Part shown: in pieces, positions 32,817 through 41,428 of the stretch
How the letters are laid out: each line of letters starts with the position of its first letter
How positions within the stretch are numbered: the stretch's first letter is position 1
The notes under the pieces: model-generated
Databases searched by the model: none
Told to the model about the DNA's origin: nothing
What the model saw: only the letters and a program-made list of their open reading frames with translations
Made by a program: the position numbers and the translations under genes
Assembly (NCBI RefSeq): GCF_016863475.1
Contig: NZ_BOOY01000016.1
Location: forward strand, 1-64,000
Direction of reading: 5' to 3'
DNA length: 64,000 nucleotides
Origin: Spirilliplanes yamanashiensis
Lineage (GTDB): Bacteria > Actinomycetota > Actinomycetes > Mycobacteriales > Micromonosporaceae

Positions 32817-33257
32817 ATGGTAGCCAGATCCCATTCGACCGGCGAACGATCCCTCGTCCGCACGGCCGCTCTCGTTGTCGCCGCCACGTTCGCGCTCGTC
32901 GGCGTCCTCGGGTTCATCCCGGGCATCACGACGAACTACGACACGATGCAGTTCGCCGGGCACGAGTCCGAGGCGATGCTGCTCGGCGTCTTCCAGGTGT
33001 CGATCCTGCACAACATCGTCCACCTGCTGTTCGGCGTCGCCGGGTTCGCGCTGGCGCGCACGGTCCCCGGCGCCCGCAACTACCTCATCGGCGGCGGCGC
33101 CGTCTACCTGGTGCTCTGGCTGTACGGCCTGGTCGTCGGCCACGAGAGCGCCGCCAACTTCGTCCCGGTCAACACCGCCGACGACTGGCTGCACTTCTTC
33201 CTGGGCGCCGGCATGATCGCCCTGGGCTTCCTCACCACCCGCCGCACCACCCGCTGA
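32817..33257 (+). CDS. DUF4383 family membrane protein
   Basis: 146 residues with four hydrophobic helices (about 15-35, 58-80, 90-108 and 122-140). The segment LGVFQVSILHNIVHLLFGVAG is characteristic of DUF4383. Function unknown; such genes are often general-stress genes in actinobacteria. GGAGGTGTGAAGG precedes the ATG. The SigB-type promoter 38 bases upstream and the neighbouring sigma gene support membership of that regulon. Confidence 0.82.
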   Translation: MVARSHSTGERSLVRTAALVVAATFALVGVLGFIPGITTNYDTMQFAGHESEAMLLGVFQVSILHNIVHLLFGVAGFALARTVPGARNYLIGGGAVYLVLWLYGLVVGHESAANFVPVNTADDWLHFFLGAGMIALGFLTTRRTTR

Positions 33258-33265
33258 CGACACGG

Positions 33266-33308
33266 GGCCGCCGGCGCGCCTGCCCTGCGGGGCGGGGCGC
33301 CGGCGGCC
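33266..33308 (+). terminator. Hairpin terminator after DUF4383 gene
   Basis: A 12-base perfect stem (33266-33277 with 33297-33308) encloses a 19-base loop, starting nine bases after the stop codon. No T-tract. Confidence 0.5.
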
Positions 33309-33412
33309 CTGCGTGTGCGTGGGTGCCGCCCGCCGTGTCGAGAACCGGCGGGCGGCCTCGACCCCCGATCGACGGCGCCCGACCGGGCGCCCCGATCCGG
33401 GGAGCACCCACC

Positions 33413-33802
33413 ATGACCTCGACCGTCCTCGCCGCCGCCGTCGCCACCGTGGCGGCGTTCCTGCTCGGCGCCGCCTGGTACGCCGCGTTCGGCGCCACCC
33501 TCGCCCGGCTCAGCCCCGCCCACGCCGGCGACCGGCCCGCCCGGGCCCGCGACCCGCTGCTGGAGCTGCTGCGCTGCGCCGTCCTCGCCACCGTCGTCGT
33601 GATCCTGCTGCGCCGCCTCGACCCCGGCGGCGCCGCGGCCGCCGCCGGCACCGGGCTGCTGCTGTGGGCCGGCTTCCCCGCGGTGCTGCTCGCCGGGTCG
33701 GTGCTGCACGACGGGGTGCCGTGGCGGCCGGCCGCCGTCCACGCGGGCGATTGGCTGGTCAAGCTCGTGGTGATCAGCCTGATCGCCGGGCTGTGGCCCT
33801 GA
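33413..33802 (+). CDS. Small DUF1761-like membrane protein
   Basis: 129 residues with four hydrophobic helices (about 4-28, 52-66, 74-95 and 107-127). The opening VATVAAFLLGAAWYAAFG resembles the DUF1761 family, whose members start with a helix containing GxxWY. Function unknown. GGGGAGCACCCACC lies before the ATG. The last 29 bases overlap the convergent short-chain dehydrogenase gene. Confidence 0.7.
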   Translation: MTSTVLAAAVATVAAFLLGAAWYAAFGATLARLSPAHAGDRPARARDPLLELLRCAVLATVVVILLRRLDPGGAAAAAGTGLLLWAGFPAVLLAGSVLHDGVPWRPAAVHAGDWLVKLVVISLIAGLWP

Positions 33803-34622
33803 CGGCCCGGTCGGCCGTGCGGCGGGCGGCCCGCTCGATCAGCCGCCCGTACGAGCCGGGCAGCAGCCGGGTGAGCGCGTCCGGCAGCTTCGCCGACCAG
33901 CCCACCAGCACCCGGGCGCGGCGGCGCTCCGCCGCCCGCAGGATCACCTCGGCGGCGCGGGCCGGGTCGATGCGCAGCAGGCGGCTGAACTCGCGGGTGC
34001 CGGCGGCATGCTCGGCCTCCTCGACGCCGCTGCCGCGCCGGGCGGTGGCCGCGATGGCGGTGTTGACGCCGCCCGGGTGCACCACGGTGACGCCCACCCC
34101 GGCCGGCGCCAGCTCCTGGCGCAGCGCCTCGGAGAACCCGCGCACCGCGAACTTGCTGGCCACGTACGCGGTGTTGCCGGCGACGGCGGCGATGCCGAAG
34201 ATGCTGGACACGTTGACGATGTGCCCGCCGCGCTCGACGGCGGGCAGCAGGGCGTGGCACAGCAGCACGGTGGCGCGGAAGTTGACGTCCATCACCCAGC
34301 CGAACTCCTCGGTGGTGACCTGGTCGAACCGGCCGCTGAGCGCCACGCCCGCGTTGTTGACGAGCAGCCGGATCCGCGGGTGCCGCTCGCGCACCGCGGC
34401 GGCCACCGCGGCGACGGCGTCCGCGTCGGCGAGGTCGACGACGTGGGTGGTCACCGGCACGGCGCCGAGGCGGGCCGCCACGGCGGCGAGGCCGTCGGCG
34501 TCGCGGTCGAGCAGGACCAGGTGGGCGCCGCGGCGGGCCAGCGACGCCGCGAGCGCGCGGCCGATGCCGGAGGCGGCCCCGGTCACCACGGCGGTGCCGC
34601 CCGCCAGGTCGAGCCGGCGCAT
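33774..34622 (-). CDS. Short-chain dehydrogenase/reductase
   Basis: 282 residues of the classical SDR family. NAD(P)-binding TGAASGIGRAL (about residues 14-24), NNAGVAL, catalytic Ser in IVNVSSIFG, and Tyr-x3-Lys in TAYVASKFAVRG. The Arg/Asp after the second strand (LLDRDADG) suggests NAD preference, but this is uncertain. The ATG overlaps the monooxygenase stop (TGATG), so the two are coupled. A role in oxidising or reducing a ketone or alcohol made or used by the monooxygenase is inferred. Confidence 0.9.
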   Translation of the reverse strand: MRRLDLAGGTAVVTGAASGIGRALAASLARRGAHLVLLDRDADGLAAVAARLGAVPVTTHVVDLADADAVAAVAAAVRERHPRIRLLVNNAGVALSGRFDQVTTEEFGWVMDVNFRATVLLCHALLPAVERGGHIVNVSSIFGIAAVAGNTAYVASKFAVRGFSEALRQELAPAGVGVTVVHPGGVNTAIAATARRGSGVEEAEHAAGTREFSRLLRIDPARAAEVILRAAERRRARVLVGWSAKLPDALTRLLPGSYGRLIERAARRTADRAVRATARRSG

Positions 34623-36070
34623 CACGGCACCCGGGCCGGGGCCGGGGTGAACACGAGGCCCTCGTCGTCGACCGGGCCGTGCCGCAGCAGGCGGACGTCG
34701 CGGGCGTAGTCCTGGTGCAGCCGCCACGGGGTGACCCGGCCCTGGCGGGGCAGCCGGGCGGCGCTGCGCAGCACGTACCCGGAGGTCAGGTCGATGAGCG
34801 GGTCGGTGCCGCCGCCGGGCGGCGCGGCCGGCGTGGCGACGGCGGCGCCGGTCCGCTCCAGGTGGGCGAGCAGGCGGCACACGTGCTCGGCGACCAGGTC
34901 GGCCTTCAGCGTCCACGACGCGTTGGTGTAGCCGAGGGTGAACGACAGGTTGGGCACGCCGGACAGCATCATGCCCTTGTAGGCGACGGTGCCCGGCACG
35001 TCGACCTCGGCCCCGTCGACGGTGAGCGCGAGGCCGCCGAAGGCCAGCAGGTTGAGGCCGGTGGCGGTGACCAGCACGTCGGCGTCGACGGCGCCGCCGG
35101 AGGCGAGGCGGACGGCGCCCGGGTCGAAGCCCGCGATCGTGTCGGTGACGACGGAGGCGCGGCCGCCGGACAGGGCGCGGAACAGGTCGCCGTCGGGCAC
35201 CAGGCACAGCCGCTGGTCCCATGGGTCGTAGCGGGGCGCGAAGTGGACGTCCACCGGGTAGCCGGCGGGCAGCTGACGGCGGGCGCCGCGGCGCAGCAGG
35301 GCCCGCACCAGGCGCGGCGCCCGGCGGCTGAGCCGGTAGAACGCGCCGGTCGTGCGGGTGTTCTTCCACCGGATCAGCCGGTACGCGCGCTCCGGCGACA
35401 GGCGCGCGCGCAGCAGGGCGGCGATCCGGTCGCGGGCCGGCATCGACAGCACGTAGCTGGGTGAGCGCTGCAGCATCGTGACGTGCGCGGCGCCGCGCCG
35501 GGCCAGGGCGGGCACGAGGGTGACCGCGGTGGCGCCGCTGCCGACGACCACGACGCGGCGGCCGGTCACGTCCAGGCCGGCGGGCCAGTGCTGCGGGTGC
35601 ACGACCGGCCCGGCGAACGCCTCGACGCCCGGCAGCGGCGGCGTGTAGCCCTCGTCGTAGCGGTAGTAGCCGGTGCACAGCCACAGCCACGTGCAGGTCA
35701 GCTCGGTGCCGGCGGCGGTGGTGACGGTCCACCGGCCGTCCGCCCAGGCGGCGGTGACGGCGCGCTCGCCGTACCGGACGGCGGTGTCGACGCCGTGCTC
35801 GGCGGCGGTGGCGCGGATGTAGTCGAGGATGGTGGCGCCGTCGGCGATCGACGTCTCCGCCGTCCAGGGGCGGAAGGCGTACCCCAGGGTGAACATGTCG
35901 GAGTCCGAGCGGACGCCGGGGTACCGGAACAGGTCCCACGTGCCGCCCGGCGCGTCGCGCGCCTCGAGGATCGCGAACGTGGTGCCCGGGCGGTCGAGGG
36001 TGAGGCGGCAGGCGGCGCCGATCCCGGACAGCCCCGCCCCGACGATGAGGACATCGACGTGCTCGGTCAT
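34622..36070 (-). CDS. Flavin-containing monooxygenase (Baeyer-Villiger type)
   Basis: 482 residues. FAD-binding GAGLSGIGAA near the N-terminus, the segment WDLFRYPGVRSDSDMFTLGYAF typical of FMO/BVMO proteins, the second Rossmann motif VVVVGSGATAVTLV for NADPH, and the ATG-type motif LVTATGLNLL. The segment between the two dinucleotide sites does not clearly show the full BVMO fingerprint FxGxxxHxxxWP; PVVHPQHWPAGLD is close. Likely oxidises ketones or soft nucleophiles. Translationally coupled to the downstream SDR. Confidence 0.88.
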   Translation of the reverse strand: MTEHVDVLIVGAGLSGIGAACRLTLDRPGTTFAILEARDAPGGTWDLFRYPGVRSDSDMFTLGYAFRPWTAETSIADGATILDYIRATAAEHGVDTAVRYGERAVTAAWADGRWTVTTAAGTELTCTWLWLCTGYYRYDEGYTPPLPGVEAFAGPVVHPQHWPAGLDVTGRRVVVVGSGATAVTLVPALARRGAAHVTMLQRSPSYVLSMPARDRIAALLRARLSPERAYRLIRWKNTRTTGAFYRLSRRAPRLVRALLRRGARRQLPAGYPVDVHFAPRYDPWDQRLCLVPDGDLFRALSGGRASVVTDTIAGFDPGAVRLASGGAVDADVLVTATGLNLLAFGGLALTVDGAEVDVPGTVAYKGMMLSGVPNLSFTLGYTNASWTLKADLVAEHVCRLLAHLERTGAAVATPAAPPGGGTDPLIDLTSGYVLRSAARLPRQGRVTPWRLHQDYARDVRLLRHGPVDDEGLVFTPAPARVP

Positions 36071-36227
36071 CGTCCGACCGTACCGGGAAGGCGGCGCCGC
36101 CCGGGCATCCGCGATCGGGCCGGGCCCCGGCCAGATTTCTGCCAGGGGACGGCCAGGAACGCGGCGCGGCCCGGCCGCCGGGCCCCGCCGGCCCGTACCT
36201 CCCGCCGACGGATCCAGGGAGGTCGGT

Positions 36228-36674
36228 ATGCGCAAGGCGGTCGTGGTCACTCTCATCGGCGCGGGGCTCGCGGTGGCCGGATCGGCGGTGGCCGGCGCGG
36301 CCGTCGACCTGGGGCGGCTGCCGGCGGTCGGCGCGCCCGGGCCCGCCGCTCCCCCGGCGGACCCGCCCCCGCCCGCGGAGGAGGCGCCGCCGGCCGAGGA
36401 GGCGCCGCCGGCCGAGGAGGCGCCGCCCGCGGACGAGGCGCCGCGGGGCTTCGAGCTGGAGATCGATCCCGAGCTGGACGCGCAGTTCGGCCCGCGGGCG
36501 GTGAACGCCGCCGACGCCGCGGTGATCGTCGAGGAGGCGTTCCCCGGGGCCCGGGTGACCGAGGCGGAGCTGGACGAGCGCGACGGCGGCCCGGTCTGGG
36601 AGATGACGTTCGAGCTGGGCGGCGACGAGCGCGAGGTGGAGGTCGACGCCGACGACGGCCGGATCCTCGACTGA
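36228..36674 (+). CDS. Exported PepSY-like protein with acidic Pro/Ala/Glu repeat
   Basis: 148 residues. A signal-peptide-like N-terminus (RKAVVVTLIGAGLAVAGSAVAGAA), then a PAEEAPPAEEAP repeat (about 48-73), then a PepSY-like domain (about 80-148) with ADAAVIVEEAFPGARVTEAELDERDGGPVWEMTFELGG. PepSY domains often inhibit proteases or sense the cell envelope. AGGGAGGTCGGT precedes the ATG. It lies alone between divergent and tandem neighbours, directly upstream of the TetR-type operator region. Confidence 0.75.
   Translation: MRKAVVVTLIGAGLAVAGSAVAGAAVDLGRLPAVGAPGPAAPPADPPPPAEEAPPAEEAPPAEEAPPADEAPRGFELEIDPELDAQFGPRAVNAADAAVIVEEAFPGARVTEAELDERDGGPVWEMTFELGGDEREVEVDADDGRILD
36375..36443 (+). repeat. 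18-base tandem repeat encoding EEAPPA units
   Basis: About three and a half copies of GAGGAGGCGCCGCCGGCC, giving an acidic Pro-rich linker in the PepSY-like protein. Confidence 0.75.
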
Positions 36675-36679
36675 CCCTT

Positions 36680-36729
36680 CCATTCTTGTACGGCGTACAG
36701 CTATAATCTCGTACGTCGTACAAGAATGG
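36680..36729 (+). promoter_or_regulatory. Double TetR-type operator around a TATAAT promoter
   Basis: A perfect 13-base inverted repeat (36680-36692 with 36717-36729) flanks a consensus -10 TATAAT (36702-36707). Inside are two operator-like palindromes, TGTACG-G-CGTACA (36687-36699) and GTACG-T-CGTAC (36711-36721). Two sites around the -10 suggest strong repression of the ABC exporter genes. No TetR gene lies next to it. Confidence 0.7.
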
Positions 36730-36738
36730 AGTGTCCGC

Positions 36739-37665
36739 ATGATCCACACGCGCGGGTTGCGCAAGCGCTACTCCGGCCGGGTCGCGCTCGACGGCCTGGA
36801 CCTCGACGTCGCCGCCGGCACGGTGCACGGCCTGCTCGGGCCCAACGGCGCCGGCAAGACCACCGCCGTCCGCATCCTCACCACCCTGCTGCGCCCCGAC
36901 GGCGGCACCGCGGAGGTGGCCGGGCACGACGTGCGGTCCCGGCCGGACGCGGTGCGGGCGGCGATCGGGCTGGTCGGCCAGCACGCCGCCGTCGACGAGG
37001 TGCTCACGGGCCGGCAGAACCTGGTGATGTTCGGCCGGCTGCACCACCTCGGCGCGGCCCGGGCCCGGGCGCGGGCGGACGAGCTGCTCGACCGGTTCGA
37101 CCTGACCGGGGCCGGCGCCACGCCCCTGGCGGCGTACTCCGGCGGCATGCGGCGGCGGCTCGACCTGGCGGCCGGGATGATCCGGGCGCCGAAGGTGCTG
37201 TTCCTCGACGAGCCGACCACCGGGCTCGACCCGCGCGGCCGCACCGAGGTGTGGGCGGCGGTGCGCTCGCTGGTGGCCGACGGCACGACGGTGCTGCTCA
37301 CCACCCAGTACCTGGAGGAGGCCGACCAGCTCGCCGGCCGCATCTCCGTGGTGGACGCGGGCCGGGTCGTCGCCGACGGCTCCCCCGACGAGCTCAAGAG
37401 CGCCCTCGGCGGCGACCGGCTCGACGTGGTGGCGGCCGACCCGGCCGGCGTGCCGGCGGTGCGGGCCGTGCTGGCCGCGCACGGCGAGCCCGAGGTGGAC
37501 GCCGACGAGCGGCGCGTCAGCGTGCGGGTGGCCGACCGGGTCGCCGCGCTCACCCGGGCGGCCGCCGACCTGGACGCCGCCGGCGTCGCGGTGCACGACA
37601 TCGCGCTGCGCCGCCCCACCCTCGACGAGGTCTTCCTCGACCTGACCGCGAAGGAGCACGCGTGA
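36739..37665 (+). CDS. DrrA-type ABC transporter ATP-binding protein
   Basis: 308 residues. Walker A GPNGAGKTT, Q-loop VGQHAAVDE, signature YSGGMRRRL, Walker B VLFLDEPTTGLDP and the H-loop position occupied by TTQYLEEADQ. The C-terminal ~80 residues are the DUF4162-like tail of the daunorubicin-resistance family, ending LRRPTLDEVFLDLT. It powers export of a drug or lipid with the permease, whose GTG overlaps its stop (GTGA). Expression is probably controlled by the TetR-type operator just upstream. Confidence 0.92.
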   Translation: MIHTRGLRKRYSGRVALDGLDLDVAAGTVHGLLGPNGAGKTTAVRILTTLLRPDGGTAEVAGHDVRSRPDAVRAAIGLVGQHAAVDEVLTGRQNLVMFGRLHHLGAARARARADELLDRFDLTGAGATPLAAYSGGMRRRLDLAAGMIRAPKVLFLDEPTTGLDPRGRTEVWAAVRSLVADGTTVLLTTQYLEEADQLAGRISVVDAGRVVADGSPDELKSALGGDRLDVVAADPAGVPAVRAVLAAHGEPEVDADERRVSVRVADRVAALTRAAADLDAAGVAVHDIALRRPTLDEVFLDLTAKEHA

Positions 37666-38444
37666 TCTGGGCGCTCGCCGACGGGTGGACGATGACCCGC
37701 CGCAACCTCACCCACTGGACGCGCCGGCCCGGGCAGGTGATCGTCGGCCTGCTGTTCCCCGTGCTGCTGGTGCTCATGTTCGGGTTCCTGCTGGGCGGCG
37801 GCATGGCGGTGCCCGGCGGCGGCGACTACCGCGAGTACCTGCTGCCCGGCATGTTCGCGCTGACCATGGTGTTCGGCATCGAGACGACGTTCGCCGCCGT
37901 GGCCCAGGACGCCGACCGCGGGGTCACCGACCGGTTCCGGTCGATCCCGATGGCGCGCTCCGCCGTGGTGGCCGGGCGCAACGCCGCCGACATGCTCAAC
38001 GCCACCGCCGGCCTGCTGGTCATGCTGCTGTGCGGGCTGGCGGTGGGCTGGCGGTGGCACGAGGGGCTCGCCTCGGCGGCGCTGGCGGTGGCGCTGCTGC
38101 TGTGGCTGCGCTTCGCGATGCTGTGGGTCGGCATCTGGCTGGGCCTGGTCAGCCGCAACCCGGAGCTGCTCACCGCCGTGCAGATCCTGGTGTGGCCGGT
38201 CGGCTTCCTGTCCAGCGCGGTCACCTTCCCCGCCACGATGCCGGCGTGGCTGGGCGCGGTCGCGGAGTGGAACCCGCTGTCGGCGACGGCGAACGCCGCC
38301 CGCGAGCTGTTCGGCAACCCGGCCGCGGGCGGCGACGGCTGGGCGGCGCAGCACCCGGTGCTGCTGGCGGTGCTGTGGCCGGCCGTCCTGGTGGCGGTGT
38401 TCCTGCCGCTCGCGGTGGCCCGGTGGCAGGCCCTCGATCGATGA
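37662..38444 (+). CDS. DrrB-type ABC transporter permease
   Basis: 260 residues of the ABC-2 permease family with six hydrophobic helices. The opening DGWTMTRRNLTHWTRRPGQVIVGLLFPVLLVLMFGFL and the segment EYLLPGMFALTMVFG are typical of DrrB. GTG 37662 overlaps the ATPase stop. With the ATPase it forms a complete exporter. Confidence 0.92.
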   Translation: MIWALADGWTMTRRNLTHWTRRPGQVIVGLLFPVLLVLMFGFLLGGGMAVPGGGDYREYLLPGMFALTMVFGIETTFAAVAQDADRGVTDRFRSIPMARSAVVAGRNAADMLNATAGLLVMLLCGLAVGWRWHEGLASAALAVALLLWLRFAMLWVGIWLGLVSRNPELLTAVQILVWPVGFLSSAVTFPATMPAWLGAVAEWNPLSATANAARELFGNPAAGGDGWAAQHPVLLAVLWPAVLVAVFLPLAVARWQALDR

Positions 38445-38621
38445 CCGTCACGGAACCGTCATGACGCCGGGGGGTGTCCGCCATGTCCGGCGCCCAGGCT
38501 CGGAGGCGCGGCACCCCCGCCGCCCGGCCATCGAAGTCCCCCGCGGGCCCGGCGACTCGGGGTGCGCGGCCCGGTGCGCGGGCGACCCGGTTCGGGCGCC
38601 CGCGCGCCGGCCGGCCCGCCG

Positions 38622-38984
38622 CTACGGCAGGGTGCGCAGCCAGTGCAACGCCGACGGTCGGTCGGCGAAGGTGGGGAACAGCCCGCCCAGGCGCATGGTG
38701 TGCAGCACCGTGACGACGTAGCGCGACGGCGCCGCCAGGCACAGCACCGTCCCGCGGCGGCGGGCCCGGCGGTGGGCGCGCACGATCAGGGCCAGGCCGG
38801 CCGGGTCGACGGTCGGGGCGTCGCCCAGGTCGAGCACGACGTGGCCGGGGCCGTCGACGGCGGCGGTGAGGGCGGCGCGCAGCTCCCCCGTGACGCCGGC
38901 GTCGACGCCGGCGCGCACCCCCACCACGGCGGCGTCGGCCAGCAGGTCCAGGGTGACGAGGCGTTCGGCGGGCGGGGCGGTCAC
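38622..38984 (-). CDS. STAS-domain protein (anti-sigma factor antagonist type)
   Basis: 120 residues. A single STAS domain with TGELRAALTAAVDGPGHVVLDLGDAPTVDPAGLALIVRAH. The usual phosphorylatable Ser before the SxGL motif is Val-Asp here (PTVDPAGLAL), so classic phosphorylation is doubtful. GTG 38984 overlaps the stop of the second STAS gene (GTGA). The pair may take part in partner-switch regulation; the target is unknown. Confidence 0.78.
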   Translation of the reverse strand: MTAPPAERLVTLDLLADAAVVGVRAGVDAGVTGELRAALTAAVDGPGHVVLDLGDAPTVDPAGLALIVRAHRRARRRGTVLCLAAPSRYVVTVLHTMRLGGLFPTFADRPSALHWLRTLP

Positions 38985-39286
38985 GGCTCCACCTCCAGCA
39001 CGTGGTCGACGCGGGCCAGGCCGAGCATCCGGCGCACCCGCGGCACGGGGGCGCGCAGCGTGAGCCGCCCGTCGGCGCAGACCATCCGCCGGTGCACCTG
39101 CAGCAGCAGGACGATCGCCTCGGCGTCGATGCTGGGGCTGTCCGCCAGGTCGACGACGAGCCGGGCGGGCGCCAGGTCGGCGGCCTCGGTGATCACGCGG
39201 CCCCAGCGGGGCACCTCCGGCCCGCCGAACGGCCCGCTCACGACCACCACCAGCTCCGGGGTCAATCCGACCACCTCCCACGACAC
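38981..39286 (-). CDS. Second STAS-domain protein, coupled pair
   Basis: 101 residues from GTG 39286. STAS fold with ARLVVDLADSPSIDAEAIVLLLQVHRR; the segment PSIDAEAIV again has Asp where a phospho-Ser is common. The start is uncertain: GTG 39274 and a TTG at 39265 with GGGAGG upstream are alternatives. It overlaps the next STAS gene by four bases. It is transcribed away from the response-regulator operon. Confidence 0.68.
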   Translation of the reverse strand: MSWEVVGLTPELVVVVSGPFGGPEVPRWGRVITEAADLAPARLVVDLADSPSIDAEAIVLLLQVHRRMVCADGRLTLRAPVPRVRRMLGLARVDHVLEVEP

Positions 39287-39401
39287 AGGTTCGGCCGGGC
39301 GTGTGGCGGGTGCTCCGCGGCCGTGTGACGGTTGCGTGACAGTCCGGCCGCACGGCCCGGTCCGCTGGTCACCGGCCCGCCGCCCGGCGATGATGGGGGG
39401 C

Positions 39402-40079
39402 GTGTCGGGAGTTCTGGTGATCGAGGACGACGACCGCATCCGCCTGTCGCTGGTGCTGGCGCTCGAGGACGAGGGGTACGCCGCCCGCGGCGCGGCCACC
39501 GCCGAGGAGGGCCTGGCGCTGCAGCGGTCCGAACCGGCGGACACGGTGCTGGTCGACCTCATGCTGCCCGGCATCGACGGCTTCGAGTGCATCCGGCAGC
39601 TGCGCCGCGACGACGACGTGCCGATCGTGGTGGTCAGCGCCCGCGACGACACCCACGACGTCGTGGCCGCGCTGGAGGCGGGCGCCGACGACTACGTGGT
39701 GAAGCCGGTGGCGATCAAGGAGCTGTCGGCGCGGCTGCGCGCCCTCAAGCGGCGTGCCCGGGCGGTCACCGCCGACCCGGTGCCCACGCTGACGTTCGGC
39801 GACCTGGAGATCTCCCCCGAGGCGGGCGAGGTGCGCAAGCGCGGCGCGGCGGTCGCGGTCACCCGCACCGAGTTCCAGCTGCTCTGCGAGCTGGCCGAGC
39901 ACGCCGGCCGGGTGCTGTCGCGCCAGCAGCTGCTCCAGCGGGTGTGGCAGTACGACGGCGGCGACGAGCGGCTCGTCGACGTGCACGTGGGGCGGCTGCG
40001 GCAGAAGATCGAGGACGACTCCGGCTCGCCGCGGCACCTGGTGACGGTGCGCGGGCTCGGCTACAAGCTGCAGCGATGA
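39402..40079 (+). CDS. OmpR-type response regulator
   Basis: 225 residues from GTG 39402. Receiver domain with EDD at 8-10, phosphoacceptor Asp52 (VLVDLMLPGIDG) and Lys (YVVKPVAIKEL); C-terminal winged helix with RTEFQLLCELAEHAG and DVHVGRLRQKIEDD, and the end VRGLGYKLQ. The ATG at 39390 or 39393 is also possible; no start has a good ribosome site. It heads a three-gene operon with a kinase and a GerMN lipoprotein, resembling MtrA-MtrB-LpqB in layout. Confidence 0.9.
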   Translation: MSGVLVIEDDDRIRLSLVLALEDEGYAARGAATAEEGLALQRSEPADTVLVDLMLPGIDGFECIRQLRRDDDVPIVVVSARDDTHDVVAALEAGADDYVVKPVAIKELSARLRALKRRARAVTADPVPTLTFGDLEISPEAGEVRKRGAAVAVTRTEFQLLCELAEHAGRVLSRQQLLQRVWQYDGGDERLVDVHVGRLRQKIEDDSGSPRHLVTVRGLGYKLQR

Positions 40080-41428
40080 GACGCGCCGGGCTGCGCGCCC
40101 GGGTGACGGCCGGCTTCACCGCGGGCGCGCTCGGGCTGTCGGCCGTGATGGCGCTGGTGTCGTACCAGATCACCCGGCAGTCGCTGCTGGCCGAGCGGGA
40201 GGCGACGGCGGTGCGGGCCGCCTACTACGACGCGGCCATCGTGCGCGAGGGCGTCGGCGCCGGGGCGCGGCCGGAGAACATCAGCGCGGTGCTGCGCACG
40301 CTCGACACCGGCGAGGACCGGCGGGCGGTGCTGCGCCGCGGCGACGTCTGGTACGCCCGGCAGGCCGACACCGGCGCGACCGGCGCCATCCCCGCCGAGC
40401 TGCAGCAGCGGGCCGCGCAGGGCCGGCCGGTGGTGCAGCGGGTCCGCGCCGACGGGGTGGCCGCGCTGGTCGTGGCGGTGCCGCTGGCGCCGGACACCGT
40501 CTACTACGAGATCGACTCGCTGCGCGAGCTGGAGCAGACGCTGCGGGTGCTGACGCTGGTGCTGACGCTGGTGGCGGCGGGCACCGGCGCGGCGGGCGCG
40601 GGGCTGGGCTGGTACGCCACGAGGTACGTGCTGCGCCCGCTGACCCGGGTCGCCGACGCCGCGCAGGAGATCGCGGGCGGGCGCTCCGACGCCCGGCTCG
40701 ACCCGGCCGCGGAGCCCGACCTGGCGCGGCTCAGCACCTCGTTCAACCACATGGTCGACGAGCTGTCGGCGCGGCTGGAACGCGACCGGCGCTTCGCCGC
40801 CGACGTCAGCCACGAGCTGCGCTCGCCGTTGCAGACCCTCGCCGCCGCGGCCAGCGTCCTCACCCGGCGCGCGGACCGCCTCGACGAGCGGTCGGCCACC
40901 GCCGCCGGGCTGGTCGCCGACGAGGTGGCCCGGTTCCAGAGCCTGGTCAACGACCTGCTCGAACTGGCCCGCAGCGACCAGCCGGCCCGCCGGGGCCCGG
41001 TCGACGTGGCGCAGCTGGCCCGGCGGGTGTGCGCCGAGCACGGCGTGCCGGAGGACGTGGTGACCCCCGGGTCGTACGTGTGGCGGGTCGACCGGCGGCG
41101 CATCGAGCAGCTGCTGGGCAACCTGCTCGACAACGCGGCCGCGTACGGCGGCGGGGCGACGGCGGTGCGGCTGGCGTTCGACGGCGACCGGGGCCGCATC
41201 GAGGTGGACGACGAGGGGCCGGGCGTCAGCGCCGAGGACAAGCCGGTGATCTTCGACCGGTTCGTGCGCGGGCGGTCGTCCGGGGCGCGCAAGGACGGCG
41301 CGGGCACCGGCCTGGGCCTGGCCCTGGTGACCCGGCACGCGGCCGCGCACGGCGGCACCGTGCAGGTGCTGGACCGGCCCGGCGGCGGCGCCCGGTTCCG
41401 GGTCGACCTGCCGGAGTGCGCCCCGTGA
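40076..41428 (+). CDS. Membrane sensor histidine kinase
   Basis: 450 residues. Two transmembrane helices (about 8-30 and 155-178) flank an extracytoplasmic domain of about 120 residues. HAMP domain at about 180-235, HisKA with FAADVSHELRSPLQT (His246), and HATPase_c with the N box LLGNLLDNAAAYG, DDEGPGV and GTGLGLALV. The ATG overlaps the regulator stop (ATGA), so they are coupled. The signal is unknown; the linked GerMN lipoprotein may sit at the outer side of the membrane and modulate it. Confidence 0.93.
   Translation: MRRAGLRARVTAGFTAGALGLSAVMALVSYQITRQSLLAEREATAVRAAYYDAAIVREGVGAGARPENISAVLRTLDTGEDRRAVLRRGDVWYARQADTGATGAIPAELQQRAAQGRPVVQRVRADGVAALVVAVPLAPDTVYYEIDSLRELEQTLRVLTLVLTLVAAGTGAAGAGLGWYATRYVLRPLTRVADAAQEIAGGRSDARLDPAAEPDLARLSTSFNHMVDELSARLERDRRFAADVSHELRSPLQTLAAAASVLTRRADRLDERSATAAGLVADEVARFQSLVNDLLELARSDQPARRGPVDVAQLARRVCAEHGVPEDVVTPGSYVWRVDRRRIEQLLGNLLDNAAAYGGGATAVRLAFDGDRGRIEVDDEGPGVSAEDKPVIFDRFVRGRSSGARKDGAGTGLGLALVTRHAAAHGGTVQVLDRPGGGARFRVDLPECAP

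Noticed and set aside
38445-38621. Short open frames after the ABC permease
   Set aside because: They have Arg/Pro-rich shadow composition, no ribosome site and no family resemblance; the stretch is treated as an untranslated gap between convergent units.
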